DNA of 64,000 nt. It comes from Fratercula arctica. Taxonomy: Eukaryota; Chordata; Aves; Charadriiformes; Alcidae. The notes under the pieces were generated by a model. That model saw only the letters and a list, made by a program, of their open reading frames with translations. It had not been told where the DNA came from and searched no databases. The position numbers and the translations under genes were made by a program. The stretch lies in the NCBI GenBank assembly GCA_947846985.1, contig CANTUZ010000025.1, positions 17,110,100 through 17,174,099 of the forward strand, written 5' to 3'. This document shows, one piece after another, positions 1 through 12,420 of this stretch (positions within the stretch are counted from its first letter, which is position 1; the number at the start of each line of letters is the position of its first letter).

Positions 1-41
1 ATACAAGCAAAAAATTTCTGAGTCAAATACTCATTTGCATC

Positions 42-1230
42 CTATGAACCCATCTCCGCTTCTTCTAGCATAGTACAAATCCATCTCCTCGCTTTCTGTT
101 CTTTAACACTGTCTCCCTTTTCTGATACATTACACTGTTGCGTATCCCCAGACTCGTCTGCTGCTGCCCCAGACGGATCACCCGTTCCTGGACTCCCACA
201 CACCCTCTCCTCAACTGCCTGCAAACCCTCCTTGATAACCTCATGAGCCTTTTTATAAGCAGCCCGTATCGCGCCTGCTTTCAAACCCTTATCAATTCTC
301 TGCATTTCCGCGAGCAATTGCTGCATAGTGTTCTGTTGTTCGCGGAGAGCGTCACGGAGCTCCGCAGTATCTTTAGGTGGATAGATGGTTTTCGGACGAA
401 CGTCCTCGGAGGATGATGATGTTTCCATAGGCTGAGGAGAGTCGGGGGGAACCTGCGTGGATGACTCCGGTAGACCAGAGTACGGCGGAGCGGTCGGTTG
501 CGGAGGCGTGAGAGGTGGCAGCGGTGGAAATGTCCATCCGTCAGACGCCCCCCAGAACTCCTTTTCTGACTGCTTTATTACAGGAAATGCATTGGAGGAC
601 GAACTGTTTCCCTCTTCCCCAGCTGCATCTAACACCCTCTGGGCTGCGGTGGCAATAACAGCTGATCCATGCATGCCTGCAGTCAGTCCCTTCACCTGTC
701 GATAAGTGCCTGCCAGGTTCCAGGCTTCCTTATTCTCTGACTGCACTGCTTCCCACATTTCCACTCCAATTCGAGTCCATGTTGAAAGGTCAAAAAACTG
801 AGTCGGATCTCTGAGCAATCCTCATCGTCGGCACCAAGATAGTTGTTCCAGTAAAGCACTCTCACTAAGGTTTTCACTGGCATTTTTTGCCAGCTGCAGC
901 AAACTTTGTACCGCTGCCTTTTCCACGGCTGATACAGCCAAACCCATACTACCGTTCCCACTCTAGGTGGCTCCCACTTCCCGTGGGGTCGCGGATCTGC
1001 TCCTGCCTCTCTCGGGCAGCCCAGCTTACTTCATCCCACAACACTGCCTGTATTTTAGCCCAAGTATCCTGGGCAAAGGCAGCCGCCACCATGGGAAAAA
1101 GCCCCTTGTCTCTTGCCCATACTAAAAGTGACTTCAAAGAGGCAGAATCATATTTCAATCCTCTCATAGAGAGCATATGTTGGAGGAGCTTAACTACAGC
1201 CTCTTCTTCTTTTGAGGTTGCAGACCCCAT
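42..1230 (-). pseudogene. gag: gag of the ERVK-type provirus (matrix onward), frameshifted
   Basis: The reading frame starts at 1230 with MGSATSKEEE. The Gly after the Met fits N-myristoylation for membrane targeting, and the following helical stretch resembles betaretroviral matrix. This frame stays open to 949. The coding signal then moves to a second frame (about 950 to 820, containing LGADDEDC) and then to a third frame (818 to 42). The third carries a proline-rich stretch and a long Gln/Glu/Lys-rich probable coiled coil, and ends in a stop at 42. At least two frame breaks are therefore present, near 950 and near 820. Capsid and nucleocapsid are not recognisable here and probably lie outside the window. 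Confidence 0.65.
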
Positions 1231-1397
1231 CTCCTCCCGGCCGCCTGCCTGATCAGAGCAGGATTTCCCTTTTTTTTGATGCGCTAGCGTCTTCCCGAGT
1301 GCCGGGGCAGCACTCACCTTTCGACCGCTTCTTCCGCCCCCTCCGATTGCCGGCTGGATTTCTGGGTAGATGCAGTCCCAAAAAAACCGATCTGAGG

Positions 1398-1415
1398 GTC
1401 CCTGTTCGGGCGCCA
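1398..1415 (-). other. Primer binding site, tRNA-Lys type
   Basis: The minus strand reads TGGCGCCCGAACAGGGAC, the 18-nt site complementary to the 3' end of tRNA-Lys(UUU). This primer is known from lentiviruses and mouse mammary tumour virus. It begins two bases after the LTR terminal CA. This is a direct sequence match to a remembered motif. Confidence 0.9.
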
Positions 1416-1417
1416 CT

Positions 1418-1682
1418 TGTTGACGCGGAAGGCTCGAGCAATAACATGCAGACCAATGTGATCAGGTTAATGCCACTTTATTCAACCTAAGTGTTACATT
1501 TATAGTATTATGATTTCTGTTCACGCGCTCTAACTCCTACTAATTGGCTGCATGTTATCCTCACGAGCTGTCCACGCGCTTAATTCTTTCTTGTCATTGG
1601 TCGACCTTTCTTGACGTATGATGTTTTCAATTCCTTTGTTACACTTCTTTCTGGTCAGCACCTCCTTATCTCATGTCCGACA
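1418..1682 (-). repeat. 5' LTR of the ERVK-type provirus
   Basis: The minus-strand sequence begins TGTCGGACATG and ends GCGTCAACA, giving TG...CA termini. The inner edge is fixed by the primer binding site two bases further on. It contains a TATA-like ACTATAAATG (about 1500-1510) and an AATAAA polyadenylation signal (about 1476-1483). The outer edge is less certain because no second LTR or target duplication can be checked in this window. Length would be about 265 bp. Confidence 0.55.
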
Positions 1683-2189
1683 GTAACCTTTCTTAAACTC
1701 ATGTCAAGGCAGGCCTACACAGCTGCTACCAACTCCTCAGTGCTTGGAGTGTTCATAGGGTGACCTCGTTGTATTAGAAATCCTTCCACATAAAGAGGTA
1801 GAAAGAACCTTCTCTAAAACAGTTAAATACATTAATGAACAGGTGAAAAACAGTAAGTAGTGCAGTTAGTATTAATTACAATATTCTTTAGATATTTTTT
1901 CAGTTATTTGCTGCAGTGTTGATTGCTGCTTCAAAAATCAGCATTTCACATTGTGGTGCGTTAAACCCAGCCAACAGGCTCTTGCTCACTCCTGGGACAG
2001 GGAGAAAATAGAAGGAAGGCAAGAAGACTCATGGATTGAGATAATGATAATGACAGTTTAAAAGGGAAAGCAAAAGCTGTGTGTGCAAGCAAAGCAAAAA
2101 GAGGAATTCAATCACCACTTTCCATCAGCAGGCAGATATTTAGCCACTTCCTGGGAAGCAGGGTCTCAGCACACATAGCAGTTGCCTGA

Positions 2190-2470
2190 GAAGACAAATA
2201 CCATAACTACAAACATCCTCCCTTCTTCCTCCTTTTGCTGAGCTTTTATTGCTGAGCATAATATCATATGGTATGAAATATCCCTTTAGTCAGTTTGGGT
2301 CAGCTGTCCTGGCTATATCCCCTCCCAACCTGTTGTCCACCTCCAGCCTACTCGCTGGGGAAAGGGGGGGAAGGAAGAGAAAGCCTTGACGCTATACAAG
2401 CATTGTTCAGTAACAGCCAAAACACTGGTGTGTTATCAACACTGTTTTAGCCACAAATGCAAATATTGAC
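2190..2470 (-). repeat. Old LTR fragment (same family as 33076-33636)
   Basis: The stretch from CTGAGCTTTTATTGCTGAGC through TTTGGGTCAGCTGTCCTGG to AACACTGGTGTGTTATCAAC matches, with many substitutions, the minus-oriented LTR at 33370-33560. It is partial and its edges are approximate. No ORF of interest is present. Confidence 0.55.
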
Positions 2471-2836
2471 TTTTGGTTCTGACCCAGGATGTGTTTTACC
2501 CCAAGAATACATTAGGTGCATAGGACTGGACAAAGACCACTGAAAATAGTGGAATGACTACCGGTGACTTTGATGGAATACAGATTGGGCTTTGAGCCTA
2601 ACACTGCTGAGTTCATTGATTCATCACAAGGGCTGAATTTGGCTTTGACAGATGTAAATCAGTTCATCCCATGTACCAAAGTACTCCTTAATGAATTGCA
2701 TACATTTTAACTCCACCCTTCTACTCCCAGGACTTTACACCATTTTTCTATTAGCACTGCTAAGGAGCCCCAGCACTTGCACCACAAAAAAAAAAAAAGA
2801 AGAATGACGGAACTGCATATAGGCATTTGTACTTAC

Positions 2837-3025
2837 AGTTGTCTGGCTTGAGCTGACTTTTGGCAATTCCAAAGTATTGGGGATTTTCAATTACAGGAAT
2901 CTTTGTCATCCCAATGATGACTGCATCAGGATCCCCCTCAGAAGAAGATGGAGTGTTACTGCCATTTGAGATGTGATGGAGGGGACTTGACAAATCATCA
3001 TCGTCGCTGATAACTGAAGAAGGAC
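2837..3025 (-). CDS. NTRK2: NTRK2 juxtamembrane exon with Shc/FRS2 docking site
   Basis: 189 nt, phase 1 to phase 1. The acceptor is CTCTAG before GTCCT and the donor is T before GTAAGT. It encodes the cytoplasmic juxtamembrane region, with [34 protein letters not shown] and SQLKPD. NPQY is the phosphotyrosine motif that recruits Shc and FRS2 in full-length TrkB. The frame is open. Compared with chicken TrkB as I remember it, about seven of 63 residues differ (for example G to D after SSSEG, and T-N to A-K before SQLKPD), in a part that is almost invariant from human to chicken. That is unusual for a functional copy. The kinase exons that should follow are not in positions 1-2836. Confidence 0.9.
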
Positions 3026-4589
3026 CTAGAGATAGAAACGAAGATTCTCCTGTAACTCAGAACATTTTCTCTCCCTCAGACAATTCTTTTTCTCATTTTT
3101 TTGTCCTCCATCCCACTAGTCAAGAGCTCTCTTTATGCCCCTTGCTGATTTTACCTCAGGAATTTTATACATCTGGTCATTAATAGTGGGAATGTGATAT
3201 AAATTTTTGTAATAGAGATCACCTAGACTAAATACATCAGGGTCTAGCATACTGTGTCACTGGGAAAGATCTCAAAATTTGATGAAATCCTATCATTCTC
3301 AGAAATAAGCTATAAAATACACACTTTTTAACCTTATGCCCTACTCTCATCACACTGCAATAATTCCTTTTCCCACAAAGCTGGCAAACATCCGCCTTCC
3401 ATTTGAGGTGGCATTATAACATAACAGACATGGAGGAGATGGGCTCATCTTAACGTGGGAAGCTGTATGATTCCTGAAGGACAAATGATTCCTGAGCGCC
3501 AAAATCCAGAGGACAATTTGCACAGTCCCAGCAGGTGCAAGGCAGACACTCAGAAGAGCAGTGGGAAACACTCTTCCCACATCACTGTGACATCTGGGGT
3601 CATTTCACAGGGGCTTGTCCAGCCCAGGGGAACATTTCTCTGCCTTATGAGGCCCCATCAATACCCAAGTCTAGTGACCTTCCAGAAGGAGAGGTTTATT
3701 TTGATCAGTAATTTAGTGACAATTTTTGGTTTTTTCTCAGTTTGTGCTTTGTATTTTTAATGAAAACACCATGTAGATAAAACCTTATAAATGGGTAAAA
3801 ATAACCAACCTGCTTAGCAGAGTTCCACTAATGAGAGCTGCAGGGGCCTTTGATCTAACACCAAGATCAGAGCAGATAACACTTGAATTCTTGTGATTTA
3901 ACCCCTACTAGCTAATTCTATGTTATATCCTCCAGTTTACATTCAGAATTCAAAGAAAATCAGCATCACCATTAAACAATGACATTTTGCCTAATTTGCC
4001 ATTGAAGAGCTGACAGAGACTACAAATATCAGTTTTCAGATCATTCTCCATCCATGCTAACCAGGGATTTTGGCATAGTATTCACATCTCCTAGAATGGC
4101 ATCCTCAGATGACACCTGTGTTTGTCCTGCAGGCAAAAGTGACAGGCAGGGTGACAGCAGTGTTCATAGCAATCAAAGAAGGGAGCAGCAGAGATGACTT
4201 TGGGGAAGACAAAAAGCTGTGTCTACTCTGAGTTGACAGCCACTCCTTTGGAGCCCCAGACAGGTTTTAGGTTGAACAGAAGAGGACAGTGCAGAGGCAA
4301 GATGGGGATCTGAGTATCACCTGCACATAGATGGCATCTGTGTTTGCAGGAAAGTCAGGGGATGCAGAGGGAGAGAGGATGGAGACCAACAGCAGATCTT
4401 GTGGATGCTTCACAGAGGGCAAGAGAAAAGATGGGGAGGATATACCACACACACACAATTAAGGAACAAGATAAGAACCAGGACAGGCCCAGACACATCA
4501 GCCAAGAAAGGGCAGCATTAAAGAAAAGAAACTTAGATTCTTACAGTTTTGTGGTTCACAGTATCATAACAAGAGCACTTTATCATTAC
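3026..4589. other. NTRK2 intron, no further feature seen
   Basis: AT-rich intronic sequence between the juxtamembrane exon and a CR1 tail. I see no conserved ORF, RNA gene or recognisable repeat. Short open frames here have no protein-like composition. Confidence 0.5.
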
Positions 4590-4745
4590 ATAGCATGGCT
4601 TACATCCCTGGAGACATTCAAGGCCAGGCTTGAGGCTCTGAGCAACCTGATCTAGTTGAAGATGTCCCTGCTTACTGCAGGGGGCTTGGACTAGATGACC
4701 TTTAAAGGTTCCTTCCAACCCAACACATTCTATGATTCTATGAAT
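4590..4745 (+). mobile_element. CR1 LINE 3' end (extremely 5'-truncated)
   Basis: It begins in the last ORF2 codons (CCTGGAGACATTCAAGGCCAGG) and runs through the 3' UTR (GACTAGATGACCTTTAAAGG) to a tail of ATTCTATG units. Severe 5' truncation is normal for CR1. It is almost the same sequence as 46690-46848, so both belong to one subfamily. Confidence 0.9.
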
Positions 4746-7700
4746 AAAACGTAAATAATTTGGCATGTGACTATTTCAACCATTGCTTTAGAGGCTCAAG
4801 CATACTCCCACCCCTAACCTGCTTTCTTTTCTCCCTAATTGGTTTAACGGTGCATGCAGAAAATATTCTCATTGTTTGAAAAAGTACTTCCTCCACTGGC
4901 TTGAAACATTAGAAGCAATTTTTCAAATGCCTTGTACTTCACTGGAAAGTCACTGTTGACAAATGTAAGTGAAGCCTAGATCTCTGCAATTTATCAAATA
5001 GAATACTAATACCAAGGCTGGTTTTTTTTTTTAATCCACACTAGCTAACCTTAAACATGACATTCTGCACAGAAGCAAAATTGAATGATTACACAAAATA
5101 AACTCACATACCATGCTCAAATTATAAACAATGTCTGCAGAAATGTAGTATCACTGTTTACTCAACTCTTATTTAGATGATCCTACAGCCCAACTAAAGA
5201 TTTCTTGGACTCGCATTGAGTCACAACCCTCTTCATCTCTAAGCATTCCCCAACCTTGAAAACAGGCTTTCAAAACAAAATCCCAAGGCCCATCTACACC
5301 TGAAAAGGAGGACATGGGAAGCCGGTGAACTAACAGTCCACCAACTACTTGCCAAGCACTGCGATATTTTCCTGGGTAAACAGGCTTTGGGTCTTGATGA
5401 CTTAAATTTCGCATGTGCTTGGGAGACAGCATTCGGCTTTTGGAAGAGGGCTGCTGGAAAGGCAGGAAGCTTCAGCACATAAGAGAGGCTGTCCAAAACT
5501 GGCCTTCAGTGAGCACAAAGCAAGAGGCAACTTACTTTCCTTCCAGAGTATAGTCCCTGATATTTTTTTCCCCAATTGACATTAAATTACTTAGCAATAG
5601 TGAAACTGATTCCTTTTGTGTCTGTCACAGAAATAATTTCAGCAGCTTTCTGTATAGCCCCTGTCCCTAGAGCACTCATCAGCTATACATCTCTCTTTGG
5701 CCTCAGAATGGAGATCCTAGCCTCTGCCCAGAAACCCTTACTGGCCTGTTACAGGTGGTCTTCTGGGAAAAGTCTTGGTGCTCAGCAAGCACGTGTCAAT
5801 AAAAATTCTTGTGATAGCCAGGAGAAACATCTACCATTGTTCTACAACATGGAATAGCCTTAGTGACAGACTCACTGTAGGATTTTGGGTTGTCTGCATC
5901 TATAAGAAATCATAAAGGGAAGAAAAGCAATTACTTTGCTTTAACATGGTTATAGCTTTTTAGGATTGTGCTCAACTAGATCTTTTGGGACATTGTTTAA
6001 AAATAACTCAGCTTTGAAGAAGGAAGGGAGCTGGATGGACTGTTTGGAAGAATATCCCTGCCAATACAGCTTCAGATCAAAAATACAGAATTGCCTCAGA
6101 ACAACACACTTCTTTCCCAAGCAGTGAAGCATCAAATACTCAAAATCCTCTTCAAATGCACACCTAAAAATTACTACAGCAGAGCAAAGGAAAACTGTGC
6201 ATAGAAAGCCGTCACTTCAAATTTTGGCATGACCCAGCAGTGTCACTCACAAGCTATAGGATTAGCTCCACAAGTTGGCTGACTTGCCTCTAGATGTTGG
6301 TCCTCTACTGATGTTCGCAGCCACCTCCTCCTCCCTGCCACATGATGCCTCATCTACTGGAGATTCCATCCTGCCACCTGTCTTCTGCCAGGTTTCCTTG
6401 CAATTGTCTCCATGGCAAGCATGAAAATGCCCTACATAGAACACTGCTTGTACCATACCAGGCAGGTCAGCCATCCTGGAGATAGCCACAAAACTACAAT
6501 GAGGTTTTGCTAAAACATTGGAAGTATCATAGTTTTTATTTTGCAGGGCTCTAAATAAAGCAATGTTTCATTATTTTCAAGATGGTGTATGAAATATTTT
6601 CATAAATAATTTCTACATTGCTTGAGACCTTTAACAAGTATTCTCGGCTGATTTTTTTTCTGATGTGCCCCTTCTACTCATTTACTACCTTCTTCCTTTC
6701 TGAAGAGTTTTACCTCTCTCCTTAATAACTTCTCTCTTGACCACTTCTGACTTGTCTAGCCTTTCTTTTTCTAACATCTCCCTGGATTTGCAACATCTAG
6801 TACATTCAGGTCACAATTCTGGGCATGGTCTCCTGTGGTGCTGCAATTTATATGTTCACATAAAATAGCATTAGTACTTGTTATATTCAAGTATTTCAGG
6901 GTGACGCTCATTTGTTCTCAGAGTGTCACTTCATCTTTTACAAAAAATTCAGTCATGGTTGCTTCTTAGCAACAACTTCATCAGAACAGATTTACATGGA
7001 AATCAAATACTCTCAACAAGGACCTGATAAAGGAAGCTGATAATACAGCCTTATTCCTGGCCATTAGAGGCAAATACTATAATGCAGAGTATAACGGTTT
7101 TGTAATTCTATATGAATCTAATGAACACATGCAGAGCATTAGCACTGACTGATGTAAAAGACTCTATTAACTTTTCTAATTAGTGTATGTCTGAGTTGAT
7201 CTGCAAAAAGAATCTTGTCTTCAGACTGCAAAACAAAACAAACCATACACAGCCACCATCCTTTCTTGCACTGGACTGGATTCAAAATTGGAGTCTGCAA
7301 CAGTCACATACAAATGGGTTGCAAAGGACTAGACTGTGAAAGGCAGATGTGCACTTCCCACATGCACAAAAAAAATGCATGTCCTTACTTCATGCACACC
7401 CACCCATACTAAATATCCAAGTATCAGACTTCAGTGCAGGAACATAGTCACTTAGTACTCCCTGCTCTGGGATGTACACATTTATACTATGATTTCAATA
7501 AATTACAAGTTTTTATTTTTCACAGTCTTTAGAAAGGACCCATTTTCTCTGAAGATTTTTCTACAGCGTACTCATTTTATCAGATGAGGCTTTTCAGTTG
7601 TTTTTTTTTTAAAGCCAGAATAGAGTGCTGAGCTCCAACTAGCTAGTTGATAAAAAATACAAATAAAATAAAATTTGGGGATGAGGTGAAAAAGTGAAAA

Positions 7701-10700
7701 AAATATAAAGCATGAAATCCTATGAACAGAAAATGTGAAACAGCAATACCAAGAGTCTAATTCTCTTCATCTTAAAGTCAACTGAAAATAATTTATTAAA
7801 GTCACAATGGTGCAAAATCCCTATGAATCAGGACCCATGTCTTTGTATTAAGAATGATGGCATCCTTTTTGAAAAATGAAGTCTTGAGCTGCTGTGGCAC
7901 TTTTAGTTCTGTCACTGAAAGGCAGTATCTCTAATATCTAGTTACATATGAATTGCGTTAGGAATGGGTTAAATGAATAAATCTGTACTATTTCCAAGAG
8001 GCAATGCCAAAAAGGTAAATGCCCATATTCATATCATTGTGTTATAGAAAATGAGACTTTCAGGTAGTCCTAATGGTTAACTGAAAATCTATAAAATCCA
8101 TTTCTCTTTCTCGCTGAGAAATTAATATAGGACCAAAACCTGAAATTCCAACTCCGATCATGCTCAGACAAAACTCCCACTGAAGTCAATGGGAGTTTTG
8201 CCAGGGAGAGGATTAAAGGCAGTATGATAAGCTGCATTCTACCAGAGATGTAAAAGCTATCTAGCTAGGTTTTCATAGCAGTGTTGCTGAGGATATTAAA
8301 ATTAGCAAGAGTTTGATCTTTTAGCCTTTCACTCATGCAATCACATAGACTTGCAGAGGAGGGATGGATGTGATGGGGACAAGCCAGCATGCCAGACATT
8401 GCTTATCAGGTAAGCTTTTAGGGTATTTTTTTGAAATGAACTTAAACAAAATATTTAGCTGCCCAATCCATGAATAATTTTCGAATTATTGCAAATATTA
8501 AATATACAACAGGAAAAGGAGGGCTGAATTAGAAAGGTTTCAGAAAGAACACATTTTTTATTTGTCTGATAATGACTTGCAACTTTACAAACCATTTGAA
8601 AGTTAATCTGCCTGTCAAACTGCTCAACATCTTGTCTCAATTTAAAGTAAATTCTAGCATAAATAAACCCCTTCTAGTAGAACATTAGAAATATGCATTT
8701 ATTTTCATTTCATGTCTGGCAAACTAAAAAAACAAAACACCCTCTGCCTTTAAACATTTCATAGACTTCTTTACTGCTCAGTGAAAAAATATAAAAAGTT
8801 TTTAATATAAAATCCTGGATGCTCAGCAACTTTTACCATATTAATGATTCCTGCATGATTCTTAGTTTGATTCTCACTTTATTTTAGAGGTCAGGAATTC
8901 TTAATTAACTGAACCCTTTGTAAACCAACATCATTTGGGCAGATCAGAATCTCTACAGTTATAAGAAATGCCATTTACAATCAAGCTGAAAAACAGGAGC
9001 TAGCGGGTACTATAATCTCCATGTTAAAGTTTAGCTCCTTTAGCTTTAAGAGACTGCCCACATACTGAAAAGAAAACATTTTAGGAACACACAGTCTTCT
9101 CCCATCAAGCATTAAACATCTTCATTGAGACATAATTAGTAACAAATCATGTACTGTAATCCATAAGGTTCTGAGAATATTTGCATTAAGTAATAGTGCA
9201 TTGAATGGCTAATATAAAAAAGATATAGTACAAAAATATAAGGATATTATATTTTTAATTTTATATATATAAAAATATATGCATTTCAGTGGTGCATAAA
9301 TCAGTTGTGGTTTATTAAATTTACCTCCATGATTACATAAAAACCAAAATACCGTGTCGGTACATGCTAAAATATTGGAAGGTCAAACCTACTTACTCCT
9401 ATACCATAAAGATGAACTGCAAAGTACTACAAAATAAATTACAAAAAAAAAATTGTGTAAAAATCCCAAATCAGTAACTGTGCACATTTGTACACATAAA
9501 TGTTACGAATCAGAAAGAACTACCTTATAAAATGAAATGTTTCAAAAATCATCTGACAAATTCCAACTCTGCAAGTTTGTCTTTTCCCTGCTAAAACAAA
9601 AATGAATACATAACTGAAATATGTTGACTTTGTCTCAGCATAACATAAGACTGGAATCTGGGCTACTCTGTCAAGCTCTGCTCAGGATCCAATTTATGCT
9701 CCATGTACCTTCACTGACTTTACTTCACATATTACTGATCTAAATGATTCATTATTGATTTAGAGCCAGACCATTGGTATCAGAAGTTATTTAAACAGGG
9801 GGGGAGATGTATTGATAAGCGAGAAGTCTGAAAAAAAAATAATTAAAAGAAAGTTAAAAGGGAATTGGTGAGCAGAAGAGAAAATTATTATCTCTATAAA
9901 ATAAGACCATTTCCACATAGACTTAGGGAGGAAAAAAAAGCAGACATTCCCAATATTTTTCTGAGGAACAGCAAAACACTTGTTGACATCTAACTTCAAA
10001 GAGCGACTATGATGGATGTCCTTAATTGCTGCCATCCCTCCTCAAATCACCATGCTATGTGCAGAGTGACCAAAGACACCATGATTCCTAGGTCACCACT
10101 AGACTTACAGCTCTGCCCTCTTCTTTAAAGAACACATCTTTGGGACAGATTTTGGAGAAGGGAAGAAAGCACTGTAGCACCTGCAGCTCCCCTTCCCTAA
10201 CCACTTACAGGAAATATCTCACTACACCGGCCCAGAAGAATGCAAATATGGACATATTTTTGACTAATAAGGAGATCTTCAAAACTTGAGCACAGCAGGA
10301 AGAAAGAGTTTGGATATGAGAGACTGCAGAGAATATAAGGAAAAAGTCAAAGGACTGCTAGTCTTAAAAGGTGAAGCAAGGCAAGAGTAAGTTTATGGAG
10401 AAAGAACAAGAATCAGGACAGGAAAAAAAAAAGATACAATATACAGTACTGTAGAAAGAGAAGGACAGTGTATGCTGAAAAAGACCTCTGCAAAAAATAA
10501 AAAAAGACAAGAATATTTCAATGGAAGAGTGAAAATGGATGAAATTAAAAAGCAAAAACAATAAAAAGCAAACACAAAAGAAACAAGGCAATATCCTCTC
10601 TTCTTTTTTACTCAACGTAATTGTAAGGAATTAAAATCAAATCAAATCTCAGAAATGTAATCCAAATTCATAGAAATATATAGGTTTATCTCAGTCTTTT

Positions 10701-11384
10701 GCTGATAGTCTTTGTAACTAACTTTATGTTAAAAAAAACCCCGCCACCAACAAAAGCCATCATCTTTCTTATAGCAATTTCATAAATCAAAAAGATCAAA
10801 TGATAAAGTCAGGACTGGATAGGTAAATATCATGAAAATGAATGTGTAATGTTATGTCTAAATGTAGTCCCTGTTCTTGCAAAATGCTTGTACCTTTGTT
10901 TAAATTTACGCATTATAGTACTCTCCTCTGAGCAGTTAAGTATGCGTGTAAGTATATAGTCTGCAGGACCAACAGTATAGTTTGTTATTCTTGCTCTTGG
11001 ATCAGACTCAGCATTTCAGCCTACTAAAGGTTTGTACTCTTACCAAAAGTATGGACTACATTGAGTAAATACTGCTAACTGAACGTGTAAGTGATGACAG
11101 TGGTTCAAAACCCAAAAGCACTAACACACAGTATTGCCCCCTTTATGTATACAATTCATGCTATCCATAATGATTCTGGTAAAGTCAGTGGAGCCACATA
11201 CATAAATAAGATTTGCAGGGCCAACTCTGCAATTTACTGCTTTAGGATTTAAGGCCATATTCTGAAAATACAAAAGAAGTTAACTTTAAATATGCGAGTC
11301 TTCCCATTGAAATCAATGGAATTACACACACACATTCAAATTAAACATCTGGAAGAATTTTCCAGAGCTACTAATGTAGCCAGC
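4746..11384. other. NTRK2 intron, unique-looking sequence
   Basis: AT-rich sequence without a gene. It contains simple A- and T-rich runs and a short perfect hairpin at 8169-8200. A related motif (CCATTGAAATCAATGG) lies near 11305, possibly a relic of an old amniote repeat. No exon, RNA gene or LTR was recognised. Confidence 0.5.
8169..8200. repeat. Perfect 11-bp inverted repeat (hairpin)
   Basis: CAAAACTCCCA is followed after 10 bases by TGGGAGTTTTG, its exact reverse complement. The loop contains TGAAGTCAA. Similar 'AAGTCAATGG' words occur in many bird and reptile introns and probably descend from an old dispersed element. No function is evident. Confidence 0.6.
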
Positions 11385-12077
11385 TACACTGCTGGGTCAT
11401 GCTGAGCTTCTCATCCACCAACACCCCCAAGTCCTTTTCCTCAGGGCTATTCTCAGTCCATTCTCCACCCAGCCTGTCCTTGGAAGGGACATTAAAGATC
11501 ATCTAGTTCTAACCCCCCTGCCATGGGCGTTAGCAGAGTTTCCAGGAGGATCTGCTCCATGATCTTGCCAGGCACAGAGGTGAGAGTGACCGGTCTGTAG
11601 TTCCTTGGCTCTTCCTTTTTTCCCTTTTTAAAAATGGCGGTTATGTTTCCCCTTTTCCAGTCAGCAGGAACTCCACCAGTCTGACGCAACTTCTCAAATA
11701 TGATGGATAGTGGCTTAGTAACTTCATGCTGTGGATGAATTTCATCAGGTCCCATGGACTTGTGCACCTTCAGGTTCCTTAGATGGTCCCGAACCTGGTT
11801 TTCTCCTATGGTGGGGGTTTCCTCATTCTCCCAGTCCCTGCCTTTGCCTTCTGCGACTTGGACGGTGTGGCTAGAGCACTTGCCGTTGAAGACCGAGGAA
11901 AAAGTCATTGAATACCTCAGCCTTGTCCATGTCCCGGGTGACCAGCTTTCCCGTTTCCTTCCAGAGAGGGCCCACATTTTCCCTAGTCTTCCTTTTGTCA
12001 CTGACATACCTATAGAAACTTTTCTTGTTGCCCTTGACGTTATTTATAAAAAACAACATCTTTCCAGTTAAGTTCAA
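11385..12077 (-). mobile_element. Composite CR1 fragments, minus strand
   Basis: On the minus strand, 12077 to about 11528 encodes part of ORF2 up to the N-terminal reverse transcriptase region ([42 protein letters not shown]). It then jumps, at the shared word CCATGGGC (about 11520-11527), directly into the CR1 3' UTR (GATCATCTAGTTCTAACC, to about 11476). A second CR1 piece from the end of ORF2 (CTTGGGGGTGTTGGTGGATG) fills 11475-11385. The middle of the RT is therefore missing. Frames are interrupted, so this is a dead copy. Confidence 0.85.
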
Positions 12078-12420
12078 ACAGAAAAAAAGTTGTCAGAGAA
12101 AACAACATAACATAATTTCTTCTCAATGTCATTTTGAAAAGACAGTAAGAACAAGGCAAAAGAAAAAAGTGTGATAGCTTATTTCTGGACTTTCTTGAGT
12201 TTTATAGCTGCATCAGGGATTGGCTTCGCCCTGCTGTTGCAAAACCAGATACTGATTTGAATGTACTTCTAGAGTTCTCCAACACAACCAATGTCAAAAT
12301 GAGAAGTCCAATGGAGGTGGCACTTCACTGGGTAAGAACACTGTCCACTCCCTAGTGTGTAGCATGCAACTTCCATAAATAAGCTCAACAGCCCCTCTCT
12401 CTATCTTTTCTTTATTTCAT

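Larger units (their letters stand above)
1..1682 (-). mobile_element. Betaretrovirus-like (ERVK-type) provirus, 5' end only
   Basis: Read on the minus strand: an LTR (1682 to 1418), two spacer bases, an 18-nt primer binding site complementary to tRNA-Lys(UUU), a leader, then gag with a matrix-like N terminus. The element runs off the window at position 1, so pro, pol, env and the 3' LTR are not visible. Gag is split over three frames, so this copy is defective. It lies downstream (3') of the NTRK2 juxtamembrane exon and in the same orientation as the gene. Confidence 0.75.

Noticed and set aside
1..2836. Search for NTRK2 kinase exons downstream of the juxtamembrane exon
   Set aside because: No segment encodes the HIKRHN or GEGAFGKVF region on the minus strand; they must lie outside the window.
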